A model generated the notes under the pieces. The model worked only from the letters and a program-made list of their open reading frames with translations, did no database searches and had not been told where the DNA came from. 64,000 nt of DNA from Lysobacter firmicutimachus. GTDB lineage: Bacteria > Pseudomonadota > Gammaproteobacteria > Xanthomonadales > Xanthomonadaceae. This document shows positions 46,286-54,841 of this stretch, piece after piece. The first letter of the stretch is position 1. Every line of letters starts with the position of its first letter. The translations under genes and the position numbers were made by a program. The stretch spans positions 3,658,001 through 3,722,000 of the forward strand of contig NZ_JBANDL010000002.1 in assembly GCF_037027445.1 (NCBI RefSeq). The letters run 5' to 3'.

Positions 46286-46608
46286 CTTGCCCCCAGCGCC
46301 CGCTCGACGGGCATTCGTAATGTATTGCGACCGACTCTAGGACAGGGTTTCGAAATCTGTCAACAAACTGAAAGTAAAAAGGAAGAATTTTTACAGCAAA
46401 ACGAAAGATTGTGCATTGCAATACTTTCTAATAACTCCAAAAACCCCTGTTAAGCCCGCGACGAAAGCCGAATCCGCCTTAACTTTCGCTTTTGTCCCCG
46501 GGCCGGCCGCAACGAAGCCCAACCCGACGTTTTCTTTTGTTTTACTTTCGATAATTGACTTTCCGAAAGAAAACACAGATCGTGCCCTCGCTTCGACAGG
46601 AACCCTCC
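46286..46608. promoter_or_regulatory. divergent GalNAc control region with CTTTC repeats
   Basis: This AT-rich 323-bp region separates the GH31 gene and agaS. Eight CTTTC/GAAAG pentamers occur at 46370, 46403, 46424, 46463, 46483, 46545, 46559 and 46565. Repeated CTTTC-like units are the sort of sequence recognised by DeoR-type AgaR (from general knowledge). A clear agaS promoter was not pinned down; TTGACT at 46555 is a candidate -35. An AGGAA ribosome-binding site precedes agaS. Confidence 0.6.
46334..46363 (-). promoter_or_regulatory. candidate promoter of the GH31 gene
   Basis: On the minus strand TTGACA (46363-46358) and TAGAGT (46339-46334) are separated by 18 bases, about 49 bp before the GH31 start codon. 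The nearest GAAAG unit lies directly upstream at 46370, so regulator binding could touch the -35 region. Confidence 0.5.
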
Positions 46609-47763
46609 ATGGACCTCACTCCGCTTCCCGACTCGTCCGCCTGGCAACGCCTGGGCGGGGCCGACACCGCTGCCGAGATCGCCCAACAACCGGCCTTGTG
46701 GGACCGGCTGGCCGAGGATCTGGCGCAGGCGCGCGAACGCGTGCAAGCCTTCCTCGGCGACCGTCTGAACGATCCGCGTCAACGCGTGCTGTTCACCGGC
46801 GCCGGCAGTTCCGGCTTCATCGCCGACATGGTCGCCGACCGCATCAATGCGCAGTGGCCGGCCGACGTGCGCGCCGTGCATACCACCAGCCTGCTGACTC
46901 ATCCGGGGTTGTACCTGCAGCGCGACCGCCCGACTCTGCTGGTGTCGTTCGCCCGCAGCGGTTCCAGTCCGGAAAGCGTGGCGGCGGTCGAGCTGCTGCG
47001 CGCCCAGGTCGACGACGCGCGCTTCCTCGACATCACCTGCAATCCCGATGGCGAATTGGCTCGTCGCGGCGCCGATCGCGAAGACACTTGCACCCTGCTG
47101 ATGCCGGCCGCCAGTTGCGACCGCGCCTTCGCCATGACCAGCAGTCTCAGCTGCATGCTGCTGGCGGCGCTGAGCGTGTTCGACGCCGCGCCGTGGCCGC
47201 AGCGCGGCGAACGCCTGCGGCAATTGGCCGTGCTGGCGCGCGAAGGCCTGGCGCAGTGGGATGCGCCCGCCGGCGCCCTGGCGCAACGCCCCTTCGATCG
47301 CGTGATCTACCTAGCCAGCGGCCCGCTGGAAGCGCTGGCGCGCGAAGCGGCTCTAAAGGTGCTCGAACTCACCGCCGGGCAAGTGCTGGCCCTGGCCAAC
47401 ACCCCGTTGGGCTTCCGCCACGGGCCCAAGTCCACCCTCAACGGCGACACGCTGGTGGTGGTGATGCGCAGCGCCCAGGCGCTGGCGCGCCGTTACGAGC
47501 AGGATCTGCTCGACGAACTGCGCCGCGACGGCGTCGCCGGCCGGGTGCTGGCGATCGGTCCGCATTCCGACATCGGCAGCGACGACGACCACAGCCTGCG
47601 CGCACCGCCGCTGGACGACGCCTGGCTGGCGCCGGTGTGGCTGATCTTCGCCCAGTTGTATGCGCTGCAACGCTCGGCCGCGCTCGGCCTGACGCCGGAC
47701 AACCCGTTCCCGGACGGCACCGTCAACCGGGTGGTCAAGGGCGTTACCATCCACCATGGCTGA
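46609..47763 (+). CDS. agaS: galactosamine-6-phosphate deaminase/isomerase (SIS domain)
   Basis: AgaS converts galactosamine-6-phosphate to tagatose-6-phosphate and ammonia in GalNAc catabolism. The 384-residue protein has two SIS domains, with GAGSSGFIAD near residue 65 and SFARSGSSPESV near 110, and a conserved GFRHGPKS motif in the second half. This is AgaS size and layout, not the NagB fold. The start at 46609 has a CAGGAA site seven bases upstream; the open frame back to 46555 has none. It is the first gene of agaS-agaK-agaZ-agaR-agaA and overlaps agaK by 8 bp. Confidence 0.85.
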   Translation: MDLTPLPDSSAWQRLGGADTAAEIAQQPALWDRLAEDLAQARERVQAFLGDRLNDPRQRVLFTGAGSSGFIADMVADRINAQWPADVRAVHTTSLLTHPGLYLQRDRPTLLVSFARSGSSPESVAAVELLRAQVDDARFLDITCNPDGELARRGADREDTCTLLMPAASCDRAFAMTSSLSCMLLAALSVFDAAPWPQRGERLRQLAVLAREGLAQWDAPAGALAQRPFDRVIYLASGPLEALAREAALKVLELTAGQVLALANTPLGFRHGPKSTLNGDTLVVVMRSAQALARRYEQDLLDELRRDGVAGRVLAIGPHSDIGSDDDHSLRAPPLDDAWLAPVWLIFAQLYALQRSAALGLTPDNPFPDGTVNRVVKGVTIHHG

Positions 47764-48697
47764 CGCCCCGCATCCCGAAATTCGCTACGGCATCGACATC
47801 GGCGGCACCAAGATCGAACTGGTCGCCTGCGATGCCGCGTTGGAGGTGCGCTACCGCCGGCGCATAGCCACGCCGCAGGGCGACTACGCCGGCTTCCTGG
47901 CCGCGTTGCAGGCGCTGGCGGCCGACGCCGACGCCGAACTCGGGCAAACCGATACGGCGATCGGCATCGCCCTGCCCGGCGTGCGCGACCGCCGCAGCGG
48001 CCGGCAGCTCAGCGCCAACGTTCCCGCCCTGACCGGACACAGCGTCGCCGCCGACCTGCGGGCGCGGCTGTGCCGGCCGCTGCACTTCGGCAACGACCTG
48101 CAGTGCTTCGCCTTGTCGGAAGCGCACGGTGGCGCCGCCGAAGGCTACCCGAGCATGTTCGGCGCGATCCTCGGCACCGGCGCCGGCGGCGGCTACTGCC
48201 TGCACGGCCAACTGGTCGCGGGCTTCAACGGCCTGGCCGGCGAATGGGGCCATTGGAGCGTGCCGGCGCACCTGCTGCAGCGCTACGAACTGCCGGTGCT
48301 GGATTGCGCCTGCGGCCTGCGCGGCTGCGTCGAACGTTATGTCTCCGGCAGCGGCCTAGTCGCGCTGCATCGCCATCTGCACGGCGAAGCCGCCGACGCC
48401 GGCGCGGTGATCGCGCAGGCCGAGGCCGGCGACGCGCGCGCGCGCCGGGCCCTGGCGATCCATCTGGATCTGCTCGGCCACAGCCTGGCCGCGCTGGTGC
48501 TGCTGCTGGATCCGCACGTGATCGTGCTCGGCGGCGGTCTGTCGCAGCATGCCCCCTTGTACGCCGCCTTGCCGGCGGCGGTCGCCGCGCACCTGTTCGA
48601 CGGAGTGCAGGTGCCGCCGGTCGTGCCGCCGCGTTTCGGCGATGCCGGCGGCGCCCGCGGCGCTGCCCTGCTGGCCTGGCGGCCGGCCCTGTCCTGA
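47756..48697 (+). CDS. agaK: ROK-family N-acetylgalactosamine kinase
   Basis: The 313-residue ROK kinase has the ATP-binding motif DIGGTKIELV near residue 14, a GTGAGGG loop, and the zinc-binding ROK signature with GEWGHW followed by CACGLRGCVE. In PTS-lacking GalNAc pathways a ROK kinase phosphorylates imported GalNAc to GalNAc-6-phosphate, and the operon context supports that here. An N-acetylglucosamine kinase side activity is possible. The ATG overlaps the agaS stop by 8 bp, so the two genes are coupled. Confidence 0.8.
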   Translation: MADAPHPEIRYGIDIGGTKIELVACDAALEVRYRRRIATPQGDYAGFLAALQALAADADAELGQTDTAIGIALPGVRDRRSGRQLSANVPALTGHSVAADLRARLCRPLHFGNDLQCFALSEAHGGAAEGYPSMFGAILGTGAGGGYCLHGQLVAGFNGLAGEWGHWSVPAHLLQRYELPVLDCACGLRGCVERYVSGSGLVALHRHLHGEAADAGAVIAQAEAGDARARRALAIHLDLLGHSLAALVLLLDPHVIVLGGGLSQHAPLYAALPAAVAAHLFDGVQVPPVVPPRFGDAGGARGAALLAWRPALS

Positions 48698-48716
48698 ATC
48701 TCGTCGGAGCTGCCCC

Positions 48717-50039
48717 ATGTCGCCCGTGCAATCGCTGATCGCCTCCCACCGTCAGGGCCGCAACGTCGGCCTGTACAGCGTGTGCTGCAGCAACGAGCTG
48801 GTGTTGCGCGCGGCCATGGACGTGGCCCGCCGCCACGACACCCTGCTGCTGATCGAAGCGACGTCCAACCAGGTCGACCAGTTCGGCGGCTACACCGGCA
48901 TGAACCCGCCGCAGTACCGCGACTACGTGTTGTCGCTGGCGCGCGAGGAAAACTTCCCGGTCGACCGGTTGGTGCTCGGCGGCGATCACCTCGGCCCCAA
49001 TGCCTGGCAAAAGCGCCCGGCGGAGGAGGCCATGGCGAACGCGCGGGTGCTGATCGAAGCCTACGTCGCCGCGGGCTTCCACAAGATCCACCTCGATTGC
49101 AGCATGTCCTGCGCCGACGACCCCACGCCCTTGCCCGACGCGGTCGTCGCCGCGCGCTCGGCCGAGCTGGCGCGCATCGCCGAAAGCACCGCCGCCGCGC
49201 ACGGACTGGCGCCGCCGGTCTACGTGATCGGCACCGAGGTGCCGGTGCCCGGCGGCGAGGCTTCGCTGGCCGGCGGCCTGGCGGTGACCACGCCGCAGGC
49301 GGCCGAGCAGACGCTGGCCATCCATCGGCAGGCGTTCTGCGCGCCCGACCTGGCTGCGGCGTGGGAACGGGTGATCGCGATGGTGGTGCAGCCCGGGGTC
49401 GACTTCGATCACAGCAGCGTGCACGACTACGACCCGGCCGCAGCCCGCGCCCTGACCGACTTCCTGGAACGCCAGCCGCGCATCGTGTTCGAAGCGCATT
49501 CCACCGACTACCAGCGCGAACAGGGGCTGCACGAACTGGTGCGCGATCACTTCGCCATTCTCAAGGTCGGCCCGGCCGCGACCTTCGCCTACCGCGAAGC
49601 GCTGTTCGCGCTGGCCGCGATCGAAGCCGAGCTGCTGCCGGCCGAACGGCGTTCGAATCTGCCGCAGGTGCTGGAGCGCTGCATGCTCGACAACCCGCGC
49701 CATTGGCAGCAGCACTATCATGGCGACGAGCGCGAGCTGCACCTGCTGCGCCTGTACGCGCTCAGCGACCGCTGCCGCTATTACTGGGGCGAACCGGCCC
49801 TGGTGGCCGCGGTGCAGCGCCTGTTCGACAACCTGAGCACGCATGCGCCGCCGGCCTACCTGCTCAGCCAGTATTTGCCCGAGCAGTACCGGGCACTGCG
49901 CGCCGGCACCCTGGCCGACACGCCGCAGGCCTGGGTCCGCCACCGCATCGGCCTGTGCCTGGACGAGTACGCCCGCGCCTGCGCGGCCAATGTCGCCGGC
50001 CTTCGCGAGCACGGCGCCCGCGCCGCGGCGAACGGCTAA
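48717..50039 (+). CDS. agaZ: D-tagatose-1,6-bisphosphate aldolase subunit / AgaZ-type protein
   Basis: The 440-residue protein belongs to the GatZ/KbaZ/AgaZ family (GLYSVCCSNELVLRAAM, LIEATSNQVDQFGGYTGM, LGGDHLGPNAWQ). It was classically described as the non-catalytic subunit of tagatose-bisphosphate aldolase; a tagatose-6-phosphate kinase role has been proposed for stand-alone members. No KbaY/GatY aldolase partner is present here, which makes the role open. The start at 48717 has a GGAG site; the open frame from 48549 lies inside agaK. It follows agaK by 19 bp. Confidence 0.85.
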   Translation: MSPVQSLIASHRQGRNVGLYSVCCSNELVLRAAMDVARRHDTLLLIEATSNQVDQFGGYTGMNPPQYRDYVLSLAREENFPVDRLVLGGDHLGPNAWQKRPAEEAMANARVLIEAYVAAGFHKIHLDCSMSCADDPTPLPDAVVAARSAELARIAESTAAAHGLAPPVYVIGTEVPVPGGEASLAGGLAVTTPQAAEQTLAIHRQAFCAPDLAAAWERVIAMVVQPGVDFDHSSVHDYDPAAARALTDFLERQPRIVFEAHSTDYQREQGLHELVRDHFAILKVGPAATFAYREALFALAAIEAELLPAERRSNLPQVLERCMLDNPRHWQQHYHGDERELHLLRLYALSDRCRYYWGEPALVAAVQRLFDNLSTHAPPAYLLSQYLPEQYRALRAGTLADTPQAWVRHRIGLCLDEYARACAANVAGLREHGARAAANG

Positions 50040-50067
50040 TCTTCAGGCTTTCAGCGCGGATCGACAC

Positions 50068-50850
50068 ATGGCCATGCGCAACACCCGCTCCCGCCGGCAG
50101 CAGATCCTGCAATGCCTGATCGAGCAGGGCTCGGTGCAGGTCGCCGAGCTGGTCGAACGCTTCGGCGTCTCGGCCGTGACCGTGCGCGCCGACCTCAGCC
50201 ACATCGAGTCCCAGGGCCTGGCCACCCGCACCCACGGCGGCGCCACCCTGGTGCGCACCCCGCCGCGCGAACAGGACATCCACGAGAAGGACGCGCTCAA
50301 CCTGCCACTGAAGGAGCGCATCGGCGCCCGCGCCGCGCAGTTGGTGCAGGGCGGCGACAACATCATCATCGATTCGGGCTCCACCACCATGACCCTGGCC
50401 CGCCACCTGCGCGGCCACCGCGAGGTCACGGTGATGACCAACGGCCTCAACATCGCCTGGGAGCTGGCCAACGCGCCGGGCGTGGAGGTGCTGCTCAGCG
50501 GCGGCCTGCTGCGCAAGCAGTCGCTGTCGCTGCAGGGCAGCCAGGCCGAGGCCAGCCTCAACGCTTACAGCTTCGACACCCTGTTCCTGGGCGTGGACGG
50601 CCTGGACCTGCAGTTCGGCCTGACCACCCACGACGAAGCCGAAGCCCGCCTCAACCACCGCATGGTCGAGCGCGCGCGCCGGATCGTGGTGCTGACCGAC
50701 GCCTCCAAGTTCGGCCGGGTCAGCCTGCACCGCATCGCCCGCCTCGACCAAGTCCACGCCATCATCACCGACGCCGGCATCGACGACCGCTACCGCGAGG
50801 GTCTGCAACGGCTGGGCATCGAGGTGATCATCGCCGAGCCGTTGCCGTGA
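50068..50850 (+). CDS. agaR: DeoR-family regulator of the GalNAc operon
   Basis: The 260-residue protein has a DeoR winged helix at residues 6-57 (RRQQILQCLIEQGSVQVAELVERFGVS, split here by description only at the recognition helix VTVRADLSHIE) and a sugar-phosphate sensor domain (IIIDSGSTTMTLARHL, SGGLLRKQSLS, GVDGLDLQFGLTTHDEAEA). AgaR normally represses aga genes until a GalNAc-pathway phosphate binds. CTTTC-type repeats in front of agaS are its likely targets. The start at ATG 50068 has only a weak GGA site; a second ATG two codons on is also possible. Its stop overlaps the agaA start. Confidence 0.87.
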   Translation: MAMRNTRSRRQQILQCLIEQGSVQVAELVERFGVSAVTVRADLSHIESQGLATRTHGGATLVRTPPREQDIHEKDALNLPLKERIGARAAQLVQGGDNIIIDSGSTTMTLARHLRGHREVTVMTNGLNIAWELANAPGVEVLLSGGLLRKQSLSLQGSQAEASLNAYSFDTLFLGVDGLDLQFGLTTHDEAEARLNHRMVERARRIVVLTDASKFGRVSLHRIARLDQVHAIITDAGIDDRYREGLQRLGIEVIIAEPLP

Positions 50851-51953
50851 CCGACCTGCGCACCCTGCAAGGCCGCATCCTGACCCCCGCCGGCTGGCGC
50901 CGCGGGCGCATCGTCTTCGACGATCGCATCCGCGGCATCGAGGATGCCGAAGGCGACGAGGGCACCGACGCCATCGTCCTGCCCGGCTTCATCGACTTGC
51001 ACGTGCACGGCGCCGCCGGCGTCGACCTGATGCAGGGCGGCGACGCCGCGCGCACTGTGGCGCGCGCGCACGTACGCCACGGCACCACCGCCCTGCTCGG
51101 CACCACCATGACCGCCGCCGAGGCCGACATCGCCCACGCGTTGCGCGGCCTGGCCAACGCCATCGCAGAGCCCGATCCACAGGCGGCGCGCGTGCTCGGC
51201 GTGCATCTGGAAGGGCCGTTCATCAGCCCACAGCGGCTCGGCGCGCAACCGCCGCTGACCGTGGAAGCCACGCTGGAATCGGTACAGCGCCTGCACGCGC
51301 TGGCGTCGATCCGGGTGTTGACCCTGGCGCCGGAAATCGGCCGTCACACCGAATTGATCCCATCGTTGAACGCGATGGGCATCCGGGTGCAGATCGGCCA
51401 CAGCGCCGGCACCTACGAGGACGGGCTGGCGGCGCTGCGCGCCGGCGCATCCGGTTTCACTCATCTGTTCAACGGCATGACCGGGGTCGATCACTACCGA
51501 CCCGGCATCGCTGCGGCCGCCCTCGCTCACGCCGAGTACGCCGAGCTGATTCCCGACCTGCAACACGTGCACCCCGGCGCGATCCGCCTCGCGCTGCGCG
51601 CCATTCCGCGCTTGTACGCGGTCACCGACGCCACCGCCGCCACCGGCATGCCCGACGGCGAGTACGCGCTGGGCTCCCAGCGCGTGCACAAGTGCCTGGG
51701 CTGCGTGCGCCTGGCCAGCGGCTCCCTGGCCGGCAGCGCCCTGACCATGGACCAGGCCCTGCGCAACCTGGTCGACGTCGGCCTGGACTTGGCCGATGCC
51801 GCGCAACGCGTCTCCACCTTCCCGGCCGATTACCTGGGCCTGAGCGACCGCGGCCGCCTGCAACCCGGCGCCTGCGCCGACCTGGTCGTCCTCGATCCGC
51901 AATTGCGCATCGCCCAGGTGCATGTCGCCGGCCGCGCGGTCGATCTGAGCTGA
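50847..51953 (+). CDS. agaA: N-acetylgalactosamine-6-phosphate deacetylase
   Basis: The 368-residue amidohydrolase removes the acetyl group from GalNAc-6-phosphate. Metal and catalytic residues of the NagA/AgaA family are visible: HVH (His52, His54), Glu122 in HLEGPF, His185 in GHSAGTY, His206 in HLFNGM and the catalytic Asp261 in AVTDATAATG. The start is GTG at 50847, in a GTGA overlap with the agaR stop. The operon ends with a bidirectional terminator at 52059. NagA-type activity on GlcNAc-6-phosphate cannot be excluded, but the neighbours are all GalNAc genes. Confidence 0.87.
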   Translation: MTDLRTLQGRILTPAGWRRGRIVFDDRIRGIEDAEGDEGTDAIVLPGFIDLHVHGAAGVDLMQGGDAARTVARAHVRHGTTALLGTTMTAAEADIAHALRGLANAIAEPDPQAARVLGVHLEGPFISPQRLGAQPPLTVEATLESVQRLHALASIRVLTLAPEIGRHTELIPSLNAMGIRVQIGHSAGTYEDGLAALRAGASGFTHLFNGMTGVDHYRPGIAAAALAHAEYAELIPDLQHVHPGAIRLALRAIPRLYAVTDATAATGMPDGEYALGSQRVHKCLGCVRLASGSLAGSALTMDQALRNLVDVGLDLADAAQRVSTFPADYLGLSDRGRLQPGACADLVVLDPQLRIAQVHVAGRAVDLS

Positions 51954-52058
51954 GCCCGCGGCCCGGTTCCCGCGATGGCCTTCGCCGGCCTTGTGCGGCG
52001 CCGCCGGGTCGCGCCGAATGCCCCCCCGACGCCTCGCTCGCCCTTCGTTCTGACAACG

Positions 52059-52086
52059 AAAAAGCCCTCCGTGCGGAGGGCTTTTT
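52059..52086. terminator. bidirectional intrinsic terminator
   Basis: A5-GCCCTCC, loop GTGC, GGAGGGC-T5: a perfect stem with A-run and T-run on opposite sides. It serves the plus-strand aga operon (stop 51953) and the minus-strand ssb gene (stop 52105). Confidence 0.93.
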
Positions 52087-52104
52087 CCTGGATTCTGCGT
52101 TCGC

Positions 52105-52659
52105 TCAGAACGGAATGTCGTCGTCGGCAAAATCGTCGCCGAAATCGTTCGACTTGGCCGGGGGCGCTTCGCGACGCGGCGCGGACTCCTGACGACCGCC
52201 GCCGTAACCGCCACCACCACCGCCACCGTACTGACGCGCCGGACGGTCGCCGCCGCCACCGCCGCCGCGGAACTCGCCACGACCGCCGCCTTCGGAGCGT
52301 CCACCACCACCGCCGCCACCGCCTTCGCCGCCGCCGAGCATCTGCATCTCATCGGCGATGATGTCGGTGAAGTACTTCTCGACGCCGTCCTGGCCGGTGA
52401 ACTTGTCGTAACGGATCGAGCCTTCGATGTAGACCTGACGGCCCTTGCGCAGGTACTCGCCGGCGATCTCGCCGAGCTTGCCGAACAGCTTGACCCGGTG
52501 CCATTCGGTGCGCTCCTGGTTGTTGCCGTCGCGATCCTTGCGGACGCTGGTCGTCGCCAGGCTGATCGTGGTCACGGCCATGCCGCCCTGGGTGTATTTG
52601 GTCTCAGGATCGTTGCCGAGGTTGCCGACCAGGATGACCTTGTTGATGCCGCGTGCCAT
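52105..52659 (-). CDS. ssb: single-stranded DNA-binding protein
   Basis: SSB coats single-stranded DNA in replication, repair and recombination. The 184-residue protein has an N-terminal OB fold ([19 protein letters not shown] ... [24 protein letters not shown]), a long Gly/Arg-rich linker (about 113-165), and the conserved acidic tip DDDIPF that recruits partner proteins. The start is the ATG at 52659 with an AAGGA site; upstream frame extension is not protein-like. Confidence 0.96.
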   Translation of the reverse strand: MARGINKVILVGNLGNDPETKYTQGGMAVTTISLATTSVRKDRDGNNQERTEWHRVKLFGKLGEIAGEYLRKGRQVYIEGSIRYDKFTGQDGVEKYFTDIIADEMQMLGGGEGGGGGGGGRSEGGGRGEFRGGGGGGDRPARQYGGGGGGGYGGGRQESAPRREAPPAKSNDFGDDFADDDIPF

Positions 52660-52968
52660 GGGATTGCGTGTCCTTCTAGATGCCGAGGGTATGGCCTGAC
52701 GATGGATTATAGCCGCCGCCCCGTCCACCGGCGGCCGCCCCGCGGCCGGGTAGGACAGCTCCGAAACCGCCGTCGGGGCTTGCCCCGGGCGCAGCCGGGG
52801 CCGTCCGAGGCCGCCCGGGCCCGTCCTCGGGGCGCCCCGAGCCGGCCGGGCACGGCGGTACGAGACCGCCCCGGCCCCGCGAACGGACCGCCGCCGCACT
52901 TTGCCGCAACCGGCCTGCCAAACGTGACGCAACCCTTATAATTTCGTTTCCTACGAGCCGACCTGCCC
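52660..52968. other. divergent ssb / ispB gap
   Basis: This 309-bp gap is very GC-rich in its middle, with no gene. A perfect TATAAT -10 hexamer at 52937-52942 (plus) lies 27 bp before the ispB start; its -35 region is weak. The ssb promoter was not identified. Confidence 0.55.
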
Positions 52969-53967
52969 ATGCCTTCCAGCGCCACGACCTTGTCCGCCGC
53001 CGACCTGGCGAGCATCCAATCCCTGGCCCGCGACGACATGGGAGCGGTCGATGCGCTGATCCGGCGGCGCCTGGCCTCCGATGTGGTGCTGATCAACCAG
53101 GTCGCGGAGTACATCGTCGGCGCCGGCGGCAAGCGCCTGCGGCCGATGCTGCTGTTGCTAGCGGCTGGCGCCCTCAACCACCGCGGCCCCGACGCCCACC
53201 AGCTGGCGGCGGTGGTCGAATTCATCCATACCGCGACCCTGCTCCACGACGATGTGGTCGACGAGTCCGACCTGCGCCGCGGCCGCAAGACCGCCAATGC
53301 CGTGTGGGGCAACGCCGCCAGCGTCCTGGTCGGCGACTTCCTGTACTCGCGCAGCTTCCAGCTGATGGTCGAGCTGGACCGGCTGGAAGTCATGAAGATC
53401 CTCGCCGACACCACCAACCAGATCGCCGAGGGCGAGGTGCTGCAGTTGCTGCACGTGCGCAACCCGGACACCGACGAGGCCGCCTACCTGCGGGTGATCG
53501 AACGCAAGACTGCGGTGCTGTTCGCCGCCGCGACCCGCCTGGGCGCGGTCCTGGCCGGCGCGCCGCCGCAAATCCAGCAGCGCATGCACGATTACGGCCT
53601 GGCCCTGGGCTATGCCTTCCAGATCGCCGACGACGTGCTCGACTACGCCTCCGACGCGCAGACCCTGGGCAAGAACCTCGGCGACGATCTCGCCGAGGGC
53701 AAGGCCACCCTGCCGCTGATCCACGCCATCGCCCACAGCGACGACGCCACCCGCGCCCGTCTGCGCGCTGCGGTCGAACACGGCGATACCGACGCCATGC
53801 CCGACGTGCTGGCCGCGATCCACGCCACCGGCGGCCTGGACTACAGCCGCCGGCGCGCCTGCGATTACGCCGACGCCGCCGAAGCGGCGCTGGACGCGAT
53901 CGAGGACAACGACTACACCGCGGCGCTGCGCGGGCTGGCGCGGTACGCGGTGAGCCGGGATCACTGA
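52969..53967 (+). CDS. ispB: octaprenyl (polyprenyl) diphosphate synthase
   Basis: This trans-prenyltransferase extends FPP with IPP units to make the ubiquinone side chain. The 332-residue protein has both aspartate-rich motifs, LLHDDVVD (Asp94-Asp98) and QIADDVLDY near residue 220, plus GGKRLRPM for IPP binding. Length is normal. ATG at 52969 follows a TATAAT promoter element closely. It converges on the dienelactone hydrolase gene, with the tandem repeat array between them. Confidence 0.93.
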   Translation: MPSSATTLSAADLASIQSLARDDMGAVDALIRRRLASDVVLINQVAEYIVGAGGKRLRPMLLLLAAGALNHRGPDAHQLAAVVEFIHTATLLHDDVVDESDLRRGRKTANAVWGNAASVLVGDFLYSRSFQLMVELDRLEVMKILADTTNQIAEGEVLQLLHVRNPDTDEAAYLRVIERKTAVLFAAATRLGAVLAGAPPQIQQRMHDYGLALGYAFQIADDVLDYASDAQTLGKNLGDDLAEGKATLPLIHAIAHSDDATRARLRAAVEHGDTDAMPDVLAAIHATGGLDYSRRRACDYADAAEAALDAIEDNDYTAALRGLARYAVSRDH

Positions 53968-53970
53968 TCC

Positions 53971-54822
53971 GCGAATCCGCTTGCGCGCACCGCTTCGGTG
54001 GTCGCGGCTCACGCCGCTCCTACAAGGGCGGCGCATCGCTTCCTGTAGGAGCGGCGTGAGCCGCGACAGCCGCAGCGGTGCGATACCACGCCGGTCTCCG
54101 AAGCCGATTTCGCATTCGGCGATCTGCGCGCAGGTCGGGTATCCGGACTCTTTGCGAGTCCGCTTGCATGCGCCGCTTCGATGGTCGCGGCTCACGCCGC
54201 TCCTACAAGGGCGGCGCATCGCTTCCTGTAGGAGCGGCGTGAGCCGCGACAGCCGCAGCGGTGCGATACCACGCCGGTCTCCGAAGCCGATTCGCATTCG
54301 GCGATCTGCGCGCAGGTCGGGTATCCGGACTTTTTGCGAGTCCGCTTGCGTGCACCGCTTCGGTGGTCGCGGCTCACGCCGCTCCTACAAGGGCGGCGCA
54401 TCGCTTCCTGTAGGAGCGGCGTGAGCCGCGACAGCCGCAGCGGTGCGATACCACGCCGGTCTCCGAAGCCGATTCGCATTCGGCGATCTGCGCGCAGGTC
54501 GGGTATCCGGACTTTTTGCGAGTCCGCTTGCGTGCATCGCTTCGGTGGTCGCGGCTTACGCCGCTCCTACAAGGGCGGCGCATCGTTTCCTGTAGGAGCG
54601 GCGTGAGCCGCGACAGCCGCAGCGGTGCGATACCACGCCGGTCTCCGAAGCCGATTCGCATTCGGCGATCTGCGCGCAGGTCGGGTATCCGGATTTTTTG
54701 CGAGTCCGCTTGCGTGCATCGCTTCGGTGGTCGTGGCTTACGCCGCTCCTACAGGGCCTTGTACGCGGCGGCGCCGCGAGGAGGCTTCGCGGTCGCGGCT
54801 CGCGCCGCTCCTACCCGTAGGG
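53971..54822. repeat. 182-bp tandem repeat array with embedded 24-bp-stem inverted repeats
   Basis: Four near-identical units of 182-183 bp plus a diverged partial fifth start (by the marker GTCGCGG) at 54001, 54184, 54366, 54548 and 54730. Each unit carries an inverted repeat: a GTCGCGGCTCACGCCGCTCC-type 24-bp arm, a 19-base loop and its reverse complement (54001-54067 in unit 1), typical of REP-like elements in Xanthomonadaceae. The remainder of each unit is a conserved spacer containing GATCTGCGCGCAGGTCGGGT. A further half-arm occurs near 54795-54818. The array fills the gap between two convergent genes. Its open frames are repeat artefacts. Confidence 0.93.
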
Positions 54823-54841
54823 CGGGGCAACGCCGAGCGGT

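Noticed and set aside
43697..46453. A 918-codon open frame opposite the GH31 gene
   Set aside because: No domain or signal; the minus strand has an intact GH31 enzyme with catalytic residues.
53981..54661. Repeated short open frames with near-identical peptides
   Set aside because: They arise from translating the 182-bp tandem repeat and have no independent support.
54001..54754. CRISPR array
   Set aside because: The unit is 182 bp with long inverted repeats and conserved spacers; CRISPR repeats are shorter and spacers differ.
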